The notes below the pieces were generated by a model. The model was not told the origin of the DNA. It made no database searches and saw only the letters and a program-made list of their open reading frames with translations. DNA of 64,000 bases from Verticillium longisporum (taxonomy: Eukaryota > Ascomycota > Sordariomycetes > Glomerellales > Plectosphaerellaceae), in the NCBI GenBank assembly GCA_019188255.1, contig JAETXT010000010.1, forward strand, positions 1,798,001 through 1,862,000, read 5' to 3'. The translations under genes and the position numbers were made by a program. Shown here piece after piece: positions 22,787-32,104 of the stretch. Within the stretch, counting starts at the first letter, position 1; each line of letters starts with the position of its first letter.

Positions 22787-24295
22787 ATGGCGTTGTCCAA
22801 GCAAGAGATCGAGGCCGCCATCCGGGACGCCGTCCGCGAGGTGTCTGGCATCAATCGCGATAACCTCACCGTCAATTACATTCGCAAGTTTACCGAGGAG
22901 AAGCTCAGTCTCGAGGAGGGCTTCTTCTCGGAGCCCGAGTGGAAGTCTCGCAGCAGAGCTCTCATCAAGGAAGTAGCTGTTCGTCCCCCCGCTGTGCATA
23001 CGATGTTGTATCGGCGATAGCGTGCTGATCGGAACCAAACAGGAGTCGCTCGACACTGCGTCGCAGCAGCAGAAAAGCTCTCCCGCCAAGCCAAAGACCG
23101 ACCCGACCCCGGCGCCGAAGCCTCGCAAGAACACCGCGGACGACGACGACGAGGAACCTCCCAAGAAGAAGAAGGCCGTGGCGCGCTCCAAGACGCGCAA
23201 GACGGCTGCGTCTGACGAGGAGGATGGGTCGCCACCCAAGGCGAAACGTGCCCGCAAGCCACACAAGGTTCTCGACAGCGAGCCGGAGAGCGATGACCCA
23301 GAGGACGACTTTGGATCAGACGGCGACGACTCGGACGACTTGAGTCAAGACGACAGCGAAGAAGAGCCCAGACCCACAAAGAAGCGCAAGGCTGGCCCGG
23401 CGCCGAAGAAGCCCGCCAAAAAGAGAAAGACCGTGTCCGACGACGAGGACGAAGAGGCGCCAGGAGACGAATCTAGTGCGCTCTCGGATGCGCCCCCGGA
23501 CGAAGACAGCGAACTCTCGGACGTGATGGACGAATCGCCAAAGCCAAAGCCAAAGCCGAAAGCAAAGGCCAAGCCACAGCCGAAGAAGGCGACGCCAGTC
23601 AAGAAAGCAACACCCGTGAAACCCAAGAAGCAGCCCGCAAAGTCCCCGTCTGGCAAGGACGAAGGAGACAAGCCAACTGCCAAGCCAAAACCCGACGCCG
23701 AGGACGCCGAGTCTAGTGAGCTCTCCGACGTCCTCGACGAGCCCCCGAAACCGAAGCGCGGCGCCAAGTCCAAAGACGCGGCGCCCGCCAAGCCCCGCGC
23801 GCCGCGCAAGAGCGGGGCCGCCGCCTCCGATGACCCGGACGAGGCAGGGGGCAAGAAGCTGCAATCGCAGCTCGTCAAGTGCGGGATCCGCAAGGTCTGG
23901 GGCGTCGAGCTGCGGGGTGCGGCGGCGACCCGAAGGCCAAGATCAAGCACCTGCGCGGGATGCTGCGCGACGCGGGTATGGACGGGCGGTTCTCGGAGGC
24001 GAGGGCGCGAGAAATCAAGGAGAGGCGCGAGCTCGAGGCAGACCTGGAGGCGGTGAAGGAGATGGACGCCGCCTGGGGCATCGGAGGGCGGGCCTCGAGG
24101 AGCAAGGCCAAGGTGGCGGTGAAAGACGCCAGCGACGAGGGCAGCGGAGCGAGCGAGGGGGGCGGAAACGATGGCAGTGAGGAGGAGGATGAAGACTTTG
24201 GCGTGTCGTCGAAAGCGCGGGGGCGATCCGGGGCGCAGGCAGACTTGGCGTTCCTCGATGACGACGACGAGTCGGGAAGCGATGACAGCGGGTGA
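22787..24295 (+). CDS. DEK_C / HIRIP3-like acidic chromatin protein (one frameshift)
   Basis: Exons 22787..22972 and 23043..24295, about 479 aa after repair. The first ~62 residues (KQEIEAAIRDAVREVSGINRDNLTVNYIRKFTEEKL) form a DEK C-terminal-like fold, as in HIRIP3-type histone chaperones. The middle is a long Lys/Pro/Asp/Glu-rich disordered region with basic nuclear signals (PPKKKKAVARSK, TKKRKAGPAPKK, KKRKTVSDDEDEE). It repeats the motif S-x-LSDxxDExPKPK near codons 225-255 and 310-325. The conserved C-terminal domain is LQSQLVKCGIRKVWG...DPKAKIKHLRGMLRDAGMDGRFSEARAREIKE, then acidic tails. The frame breaks at GGGG 23914-23917, between VWGVEL and DPKAKIKHL; one extra G restores it. A histone-binding role is inferred from domain order. 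An MCB-like ACGCGT sits in its promoter. Confidence 0.75.
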
Positions 24296-24644
24296 TGTTT
24301 GTCAGCTTTGCTTTCTGTCACCGGCGGCGGACGATGTGCATCTTATTGTTTGTCCCTGGCATTGACCGCTAATAACTGTGTCCTGATCTCATGGTGAAAT
24401 TGACTTGGCATGGCTGATCCTTGCTCCATTCGTCACATTTACCTTCGTTCGGGTTCTGAGGCGCATGTTGTGATGACTCTCTCACAGTTGATCTATTTGC
24501 AAATTCGATATCCAATTATGCCCAGCCCAGTCCTTGGCGTGAGTCCCTGCTCCCTGCGCACGACCGCTCAAGCCAAAGAATCGACTGATTAGGTGCACGA
24601 TGAAATACAAGACATGCCACCGACGAACAGAGTCCGCGGCTATC
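24296..24644. other. Convergent spacer
   Basis: 3' flanks of the chromatin gene (+) and the Cys-rich wall protein (-). Nothing else seen. Confidence 0.35.
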
Positions 24645-25670
24645 CTAAAGCAGCAGCAAGGCTCCGAAGACAAGCAGGAGAAGCGCCGTCTGTGGGCTGC
24701 TAACATGACCTGCGCTCGACCCGTTGCCGTTGCCATTCCCATTGCTGCCGTTGCTACCATTGGCGCCGTTGTTACCGTTGTTGCCGTTATTTCCATTATT
24801 GCCATTGCTTCCGTTGTTTCCATCGTTGCCATTGCCTCCATTGCTGCCACCGTTGTTTCCACCGCTGCCGTTCCCGGTGCCGGGCGTCGGGGTCGGGTCG
24901 GTAGGGTTCACAGGATCCGTAGGATCCGTAGGGTCGGTAGGATTGGCAGGATCCACGGGACCGGTGGGATCCGTAGGGTCGACAGGACCGGTGGGATCCG
25001 TAGGGTCGACAGGACCAGTAGGGTCGGTAGGGCCTGTTGGATCGGTAGGGTCCACAGGGTCAACAGGGCCGCCGTCAATGGGCTCACAGCCGGTTTCCAC
25101 ACAGAGGCTACCCGCTTCGCAAAACTGACCCACATCGCCGTTGCAGCATTGGGCATCACCGGGGATGCAGACTTTTTCAACAGCTGGGTTAGTCGAACTG
25201 GGCTTCTTTAAAGGGTGGGAACGAACAAGCCAACCATGAAGAAGAGACAGAAGAAAGTAGGGGTGGGGCCGGAGAGGAAAAGGGGCTGCCGAAAGCACAG
25301 CACACCACATATTGAAGTTTGGAGTCTGAAAGATAAAGAGAAATCAAGACTTACAAACACCGCAGAGGGCTTCCGTCTCATCAATACACGTCTCGGCTGG
25401 TCCGTCGCAGATATCGCCCTCAGGGCAGCACCCGTCAGGGTTGCACACGTAGCCGGCCTCACAGTATGAGCCGATGGTCTCATCGCAACAAGTCTGGCCG
25501 GTTTCGAGGCATGACCCTTCGCCACAGGCAACGTCGCACTGTCGACGAGCGAGAGAAAAGAGGGCTGCAGGTACGGTGCTGTTGAAGGGGACAGTGTTCT
25601 TGTGGGTGCGGAAAGGGGTCGTGGCAGCCGCGACGGCCACAAGGGCAGGGAGGGTGAGCAGGGGGAGCAT
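24645..25670 (-). CDS. Cys-rich, Pro/Thr/Asp-repeat, GPI-type cell-surface protein
   Basis: Exons 25355..25670 and 24645..25183, about 284 aa. It starts with a signal peptide ([18 protein letters not shown]). Two cysteine modules follow, each with a CC pair and a G-x-[FY]CEAG-x-[VL]C core: [23 protein letters not shown] and [22 protein letters not shown]. Next is a hydrophilic repeat of [17 protein letters not shown] units (27-bp DNA repeats holding GGATCC), then a Gly/Asn repeat ([18 protein letters not shown]). The C-terminus is a hydrophobic tail ([15 protein letters not shown]) typical of a GPI-anchor signal, preceded by small residues. It is therefore probably a wall-anchored surface protein. 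The acceptor of the intron (CCCAG at 25184) is chosen because it keeps the cysteine module in frame. An in-frame upstream ATG at 25751 would spoil the signal peptide. No enzymatic domain is visible. Confidence 0.75.
24900..25075 (-). repeat. Coding minisatellite, Pro-Thr-Asp units
   Basis: Tandem degenerate units of about 9 and 27 bp encoding DPT/GPV/DPT, with several GGATCC occurrences on the + strand. Its length is likely variable between strains. Confidence 0.7.
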
Positions 25671-27511
25671 TCTGTATCTCTGAAATTGGGTTAAGACGAG
25701 GATTTCAGAATGCTTAGGAAGATACAAGAGCAGAGTGAAGGAAGTTGGCAAATGATGATGAATAGCTGCGAAATAGTAACACCCGACACAGGTGCGACGG
25801 ACAATATATAGACATCTCGCTCCTCTCGACGTAGGCCGCGACAGGCTTATCCTTCCACGATTTGTTTGCGAAAAGCCTCACCGTCAAGAACGCCTCGCCT
25901 GGACAGACAGCAGAGACACTACCAGACAAACTGAAGGTAGTCGGTCGCGTGGTGCTGAGCTGGGTGTGGGTGAAGCCGGGATGAGGAGAGCCCGGCCCAG
26001 GCATGGCAATTGATGCAGGGTCTACAGTCGCGACTAGCTGAACGACCGCGCTCCTGGTGTGGGAGCTATGATCAATATTTGTGCCACCCGAGCCCCTGAT
26101 TTGTGCTTTTCCTTCATTTTTCGCCCTTCAGGTAAACAAGGTGTAATGTGGTCAGCGTTGAAAACAACAGATAAGAATCTCGTGGCATCGTCATCTGTCG
26201 AGCTTCGCCGAGACCCGCACTGATGTAACACGTGGAAAACACTCTGGCATCTCTTGCAAAACATTTCTGTTCGATGTTGCCATCGCAATGTCCCAACAAA
26301 CTCCCCCCAATTGCGCCAGACGATCCGGGGTCGAAGTAAGCATAAATCTGCCGCCAGCACCCCTGAACGGCGGCAAGTTTCTAGAGCCAGGGGTTGTAGG
26401 GCTGGACAAGCTTTTAGTCAAGCTTCCTCAGCTGGGCTGCCGCCAGGACTCGAATGGTCAAGCCACTCGGACTGTGGCCATAGGCGTTGCTTCTTCGTAG
26501 CGGTAAGCGACAGAGGAGGCGTTTAAGCTTTTCCTCAACGGGCTGCATGGCAGGCCGAAAGAAGTAACACGATGCTGTGCTGGCAGGTCGAGCGAGCCCC
26601 GTGATGAGCTGCGCCCATTCATTTCGGGCGAGAGCTCCTAGTGCCAGGTCCCGCGTCGCACAGCTCCACGCGTGTTGGCGCCACCGTCATGCTATGGACC
26701 AGATCGGACGATGAGGTCGAGCAAAACGGTTGGCGGGAGATGCGTTGGCAAATTGTTTGTTTGGTCGAATAGTGACGAGGAGGAGATTGCAGGGACCGGC
26801 CGGTCATTGTATCTGTCCAAGTGTGTCATGTGATGAAGCTGTTTTCCGTTCAAAACTCCATCACAGATGTTTCTCGATGCCCCATTATGAATCCCGCTCT
26901 CTCTTGGTGCGCATCCACCGGCCCTCTGTCGGGGAGTATCGCTCAATGATTCCACAACTGGCACGACACGACGGCCACTCGGAGCCGCTACCAAGGTGTC
27001 ATCGGCGCGCCGAAAAGAAGGACCGGTCACGGTTCAAGTACCCGCACCAGTCAAAGTCGCGCATTGCCGGATGTCGGCGGGCGCTGTGTCGCCTGTCTCG
27101 ATCCTCGATCCTCGTTGCCTCTCAGCCTGAGTCTTCTGTGTTTCTGTGCCTCCAATTACCCCGCCATGCCCCGCACCGCCGTCATTTCGCCCCTCCTCGC
27201 GTTCCGCACCAGCAAGGTTCGTGGGTGCGTGGAATCAGCCTGAATGTGCTGTGCGTTGCTCAGGTAGGTCGGTATGAGGGGCAGAAGGGGAAGTATGGGG
27301 ATCCAAGGAGATTCGAGCGGGTTTGCGACCAAGTAAACTGGTGGCGAGAGCCCTGAATCCCGCCAAACTGGGTCAATCGGCCGCCGCCGTCATGATGCAC
27401 ATAAGGGCCGCATGCTGCCTTGCTGCCATCGTTTTGATTCCATCATGATCAACTCTTCTTGATCCCACATCCTTTCCACTCACCGCAAGGCACAGAACGC
27501 AAACCGACAAC
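25671..27511. promoter_or_regulatory. 1.8-kb divergent region without a supported gene
   Basis: It lies between the wall protein (-) and aldose 1-epimerase (+). A 208-codon ORF at 26730-27356 is Arg/Cys/His-rich with no motif and is judged fortuitous. I see no repeat or RNA gene. Confidence 0.35.
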
Positions 27512-28540
27512 ATGGCTGACGCACCTTTCGAGTTTCTGGCCCTCGGCGCCATCATCCAGTCATTCCAGGTCAAGGGCATCAACATTGTCCAGGGCTTCCC
27601 CACCAAGGAGCTGTACGAGCAGCACAACTCTCCTTTCTTCGGCGAGACCATCGGCCGCATCGCCAACCGCGTCAAGAACGCCAAGATTGACTCCCTCAAC
27701 GGCGGCAAGTCCTACACACTGGCCGCCAACAACGGCGTCAACCACCTCCACGGCGGCAACAAGGGCTGGGGCAAGCTGGAGTGGAACGGTCCCAAGCCCG
27801 TCGGCGTGCGCTCCATTCCCGGCGTTGACGGCCTCGAGGGTGGCGAGAGCGTGCAGTTCTCTCTGCTCAGCGAGGATGGCGACGAGGGATACCCAGGCTC
27901 GGTCGAGACCATCATCACCTACACTGCAGGTGTGCAGAAGCAGAACGGCAAGGAGGTCAACGTCCTGGGAATCGACTACGAGACCAAGCTCGTCGGCGGC
28001 GCTGACGAGACGGCCGTCAACCTGACCAACCACTCCTACTTCTACCAGACGTGCGGACCGTCAACTGAGGGCACCGAGATCACGCTTGCGACCGACAAGT
28101 ACCTCCCCGTCGATGACGGCGGCATTCCTACAGGCGGCCCCACGGCTTTCGGCAAGGGTATTACCGGTGGCAAGGCCTTCACACTGGGTGCCGAAGAGCC
28201 TGACATTGACGACTGCTTCGTCGTCAACGAAGCGGCCGGCGCAGTCCCCCTGGACACACGCAACAGCCCTCTGACGACGCTCGTTCAGGCGTACCACCCA
28301 GAGAGTAAGGTGCACCTCGAAGTGGCCAGCACGGAGCCCGCGTTCCAGTTCTACACAGGCAAGTATATTGACGTGCCTGCCGTTGGCGGGCTGCCAGCGC
28401 GAGGCAAACGCAGCGGCTTTTGCGTTGAGCCGAGTCGCTACGTCAATGCCATCAACGTTGACGAGTGGAGGTCGCAATCGGTGCTGAAGAAGGGCGACGT
28501 CTACGGCGCACGAATTGTGTACCGTGGCTGGAGCGAGTAA
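27512..28540 (+). CDS. Aldose 1-epimerase (galactose mutarotase family)
   Basis: Single exon, 342 aa. It interconverts alpha and beta anomers of aldoses such as galactose and glucose. Signature residues: GETIGRIANR (substrate-binding Arg about 53), NGVNHLHGGNKGW (His80), NLTNHSYF (catalytic acid His174), DIDDCF (substrate-binding Asp) and GFCVEPSRYVNA (catalytic base Glu306). No signal peptide, so cytosolic. No galactose-pathway genes adjoin it. The ATG lies in a good context (CAACATGGC) directly before the beta-sandwich start. Confidence 0.93.
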   Translation: MADAPFEFLALGAIIQSFQVKGINIVQGFPTKELYEQHNSPFFGETIGRIANRVKNAKIDSLNGGKSYTLAANNGVNHLHGGNKGWGKLEWNGPKPVGVRSIPGVDGLEGGESVQFSLLSEDGDEGYPGSVETIITYTAGVQKQNGKEVNVLGIDYETKLVGGADETAVNLTNHSYFYQTCGPSTEGTEITLATDKYLPVDDGGIPTGGPTAFGKGITGGKAFTLGAEEPDIDDCFVVNEAAGAVPLDTRNSPLTTLVQAYHPESKVHLEVASTEPAFQFYTGKYIDVPAVGGLPARGKRSGFCVEPSRYVNAINVDEWRSQSVLKKGDVYGARIVYRGWSE

Positions 28541-29458
28541 ACAATGTGCCCAAGTTGATTAGTAGCTGTAAGCCTCATCAGAGCGCCCTAATTGATGAAC
28601 ATGACGATTCACCCTGTTTTCCCTGCAATTGACATGTGCCGGCGCCCAGGACGTGCTGCAGAGGCACGCACCTGACAAAGGCCGAGTCGCACCCGTGACA
28701 CCTTGTCGAACAGTAATTGGGCAGACCTCCTGCAGGCGCCCAGATGCAGCTGTGAAGGAGGAAGCATGACGACACAGCTACATTTTTGAAATGACTCGAC
28801 GAGAAGGCTTCCTAGCTTTGAAACCTCGAGCGAGGCTGGCGATCGAGGCGGACCGAGTGTGCTTCATCTTTCACCTTAGGAGAGGGATCTTGCATTGACG
28901 GCACTGAAGACGAAGGGCCCGTACTTGGTAGCACCGCTTAGTCAGTTGCGTCTCACTACGCGGCCTTTGCTTGGTTACTCCTTCCCTTCGACCCTGCCAG
29001 CACTTCCTTCCTTTGGGCCATTTTGGAGGGCGGGCAGTCACAAGGCCCCGGGAACCTTCCTCTGACTGTCGCATAGCGAAGTGCGCTTAATCCCCTCCCA
29101 ACGCGTGTCTTTCCCTCTTCACTGAGTGCAAGCACCTTCTGGCGTTGCCTTACGCCGGGCTGTACTCATAAAGACCCAGAGAGATCCCAAACCTTGACCA
29201 TATTTGAGTGCTTGAGCGTAACGTTCGGCACTGCTTCTTCTTCTTGTTCCATTCTACCCATGATACATTGGCCAGCACAGCACAGCCCAACAGGACGACA
29301 CGAAGCTGGCTTCAACCTCACCGCCGAGAGACTAGACGGTGCCCTTTAATTCCCTAATCACAAATTTCCTCCATCCATATACCTGCAGCTGCGCTGGAAT
29401 ATCATCACGACACATCTCCTGACCCCGGGTCGTTCAATCAACCTCTACGCACACACAA
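28541..29458. promoter_or_regulatory. Spacer and promoter of nuclear low-complexity protein
   Basis: About 920 bp between two + strand genes. CT-rich pieces precede the next start. An ACGCGT box lies at 29101-29106. No gene supported. Confidence 0.35.
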
Positions 29459-30532
29459 ATGCCTAATGAAATGGCTCTCACCACCCAGCTGCCGTCGACC
29501 GGGCCCGCCCCGCCTCAGCACAAACAGGCGACCCCAAAGCGCAAACGAGGCGAAGACGACAGCAGCATTGCACCGGCATACACGACTGCGCAATTTTCCT
29601 TTCGACTACCTCCTCCTAGCAGCGAAGAGTCCGGCTGTGAGAGCCCGCGAACCAGATTTGCCCGCCAATTCAAGGGACTCAACATCGAAGAGCAGGGTGG
29701 GGGCGGGGTAATTCCCCAGCAGCAGCAGATGCTGCAAATGCAACACCCAGACCAACATGTAGCCTTCCGGTCCCTGCTCGCAGGTCCTGACGAACCCGAC
29801 AATGATGAAGATGATGGCAGCCCGACAACGCGCAAGCGACAAAAACTTCCCGATGTCGAAATGCACGATTCAGCGACCGACAACTGTGAGCGGCCCGCAT
29901 CTCCCAGCCCACAGCGAAGCTCCACGGTGCCCAATGCCGAACCACAGCCGCAGCTTGCCCTCAAGGCCGTCACAATCAAGGATGCAATTGCGCCCGGCTC
30001 CGATCTTTCTTCCACCGCCGATCAGCTCCACAGATCCTATCCTTCAATCAACCGCCTGCAGGACTCCAAGTCCCGTCAGCCGAAACGCGTCGGTACCCCG
30101 CCTCCGAGGAGGACGCCGAAGAAGAAGGAGCACGCCAAGAAAAATACCGAGATCAGCGACAGCGAAGATGAGATACCCACGGTCGTCGATCCCGTTCGAG
30201 CAGCCTTGACTTGGCACGAGGACGAGATCACCGTCTACGACCCCGACGACTCGGATGACGATGGCGTTGGCGTCAACGGCATCGGCTTCAAGCCCACGGC
30301 TGCCCAAACACGCGCTAGGATTGCGAAGCGGAAGCAGCAGTTGGCCGAATATAGAAAAAGGGAAGAGAGTGAGGCGAGAAACAAGCGCAGCCAGCGTCGT
30401 CGCGGCAGTGCGGCCGGCCTCCCGGCTGCAGTCATGAAAAACAAGACAGCATCAGCGTCAGCTGTAGCCCGGCGTGTCCGTTTTATGGAGACAGAAGCTG
30501 GCGCAACTGCTCTGACTGACTCGGCTGTCTGA
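29459..30532 (+). CDS. Conserved-looking nuclear hypothetical protein
   Basis: Single exon, 357 aa. I do not recognise a named domain. The N-terminal part has a basic cluster (TPKRKRGEDD) and a compact stretch (AYTTAQFSFRLPPP, SPRTRFARQFKGLNIEE) that looks like a conserved core. A Gln-rich stretch follows (PQQQQMLQMQ), then acidic and Ser/Pro-rich parts. The C-terminus has a predicted helix with many Arg/Lys/Glu (AQTRARIAKRKQQLAEYRKREESEARNKRSQRRR) and a basic tail. The composition suggests a nuclear, largely disordered regulator. Codon use resembles its neighbours, with GC-rich third positions, supporting a real gene. Confidence 0.7.
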   Translation: MPNEMALTTQLPSTGPAPPQHKQATPKRKRGEDDSSIAPAYTTAQFSFRLPPPSSEESGCESPRTRFARQFKGLNIEEQGGGGVIPQQQQMLQMQHPDQHVAFRSLLAGPDEPDNDEDDGSPTTRKRQKLPDVEMHDSATDNCERPASPSPQRSSTVPNAEPQPQLALKAVTIKDAIAPGSDLSSTADQLHRSYPSINRLQDSKSRQPKRVGTPPPRRTPKKKEHAKKNTEISDSEDEIPTVVDPVRAALTWHEDEITVYDPDDSDDDGVGVNGIGFKPTAAQTRARIAKRKQQLAEYRKREESEARNKRSQRRRGSAAGLPAAVMKNKTASASAVARRVRFMETEAGATALTDSAV

Positions 30533-30845
30533 TGACATGGCTCGCATATCACGACTTTATGATGGTGGCAGGCGTTTCAAACTCGGTACAAGGCACCAGA
30601 ACTGGATTTAGGCAGCCTTGACCTTTATATCGAGATGGCATTTCATGGAACGGGGTTTGGCGTCATGGGCACTGGAGCGAGGAATAGTCTTAGGGTCCTC
30701 ACGATGATTCACATGCTGTCTTCAGAAGAAGTCTGGCATGGCGAAATAAGAATGGAGTACTCGACATGATCATATCACGACTGCACGTTCGCTTCCATGG
30801 CTGTACAGTGTTCTCTGACACGATTGTTACAAGGGAGAAGAAGCT
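30533..30845. other. Convergent spacer
   Basis: 3' flanks of the nuclear hypothetical gene (+) and Cox20 (-). No feature seen. Confidence 0.3.
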
Positions 30846-31551
30846 CTACCAGAATTTATACCAAGGATCCTGCCTTGCCGCCTCTGCTGCCGCCTGCTTC
30901 GCCCTTGCAGCCTCGTCCCGTGCCTCCCTACGTGCTTCAGCTTCCTTCTTGTGCTTGTCGGCCATGGCCTCATGATACACTTCGACTGTCCGCCTCATGC
31001 GAACCCTCTCCTGCCTGCGCTTCCACTGACAGTACTCATACGATGCAGCCGCACCGGCGAGGGTACTGCCGACGGCCCAATTGGCGACCTTTGGGATGGG
31101 AGCTGCATAGTGTGAGTTTACCTCATGAAAAAGACCCCGATGGAACGGGACTGCGGGGAGGAAGCTGACCCTTCATGACGAACTTGATACCACCAACAAG
31201 TCCGCCGGAGACAATGCCTGCGATGTATCCATCTCGCGCGCATGGCGTCTGGCTCACGGCAAGAAAGTCCTCGGGCTTGATGGTTTTCACCGCATCACCG
31301 ACGGTGGGACCTTCACCCTGCTGCGGGGGGAAGTTGGTCTTGAAGTCGGCAGGATCGAGCTTGGCGTTGACGAGCTTGGGAAGCTCCTTGGGAGGCGCGC
31401 GACTGAGATCTAACCTGGGATCTATCGCCGTCTCTGGTGACGAGGAGGGGGCTGAGGTTTCTGCCGGCTCGTTGGAAGGGGCACCGCGGCTCCAGAGCCA
31501 GCCCTTCTTGGCCTCCTGGCGGGTCTCTGTGTGATTTTGATTTGAAGACAT
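30846..31551 (-). CDS. COX20: Cytochrome c oxidase assembly protein Cox20
   Basis: Exons 31170..31551 and 30846..31102, about 212 aa. The first part is hydrophilic (KKGWLWSRGAPSN...PKLVNAKLDPADF). Then come the Cox20/FAM36A core, EDFLAVSQTPCARDGYIAGIVSGGLVGGIKFV (first TM) and PIPKVANWAVGSTLAGAAASYEYCQWKR (second TM), and a basic/Ala coiled tail (EAEARREARDEAAKAKQAAAEAARQ) ending DPWYKFW. Cox20 is an inner-membrane chaperone for newly made Cox2. The splice join restores the KG-APIPKVAN boundary in phase. Divergent from DNA polymerase epsilon. Confidence 0.9.
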
Positions 31552-32104
31552 GGTGGAAGCGGTCAGGGTTGATGTCGTGATGGCGTCAATTCCAGATCCG
31601 GTTCATGGCTCGAAATGTCGATGATGGGCTGATGAAGATGACGTCCTGCGTTTCTGAAAATCTAGGTGGTCTGTGCGTCAATCGACTGTATGCAGGGCCC
31701 TTGTTAATTGATTTGCCCTGTGCGGCGCGTCGTCTGTGTCTAGTGTGTCGCGTCGAAGCGCGACTCGACGCGTACCGTTGCTGAGGGACTGACCCGCGAT
31801 TTGCAATTCCACTTTAGCACACACTACACACACCCTGGATCCAAGACGACATTCCCCTCGAAACAACGCCCTGTCACGGTGCGAGATTGTATTCCGAAAG
31901 GCCAGTCTCCCTACTGAGTGACGATCTCGAGTCTCGATCACCACATCACTTGTCTGTCGACTTGCACTCCTTTTTTCCCATGATACCCTGAGCGCACGAC
32001 AACCCGAGTCTTCCTCCCCTTTTCTTTGGGCCCCTCCCTCTCCGCCCCTTTCTTTCTCTTCCCCTCCCACCTCGAAGCCTAGACCCCTCCCTCACAGCGA
32101 AACA
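31552..32104. promoter_or_regulatory. Divergent promoter, Cox20 / Pol epsilon, with an MluI box
   Basis: Contains ACGCGT (31768-31773), the MCB core bound by MBF in promoters of replication genes, 332 bp before the POL2 start. The POL2-proximal 150 bp is strongly CT-rich on the + strand. Confidence 0.45.

Noticed and set aside
26730..27356. 208-codon + strand ORF upstream of aldose 1-epimerase
   Set aside because: Arg, Cys, His and Ser excess, no domain, no splice context; looks like a chance open frame in GC-rich DNA.
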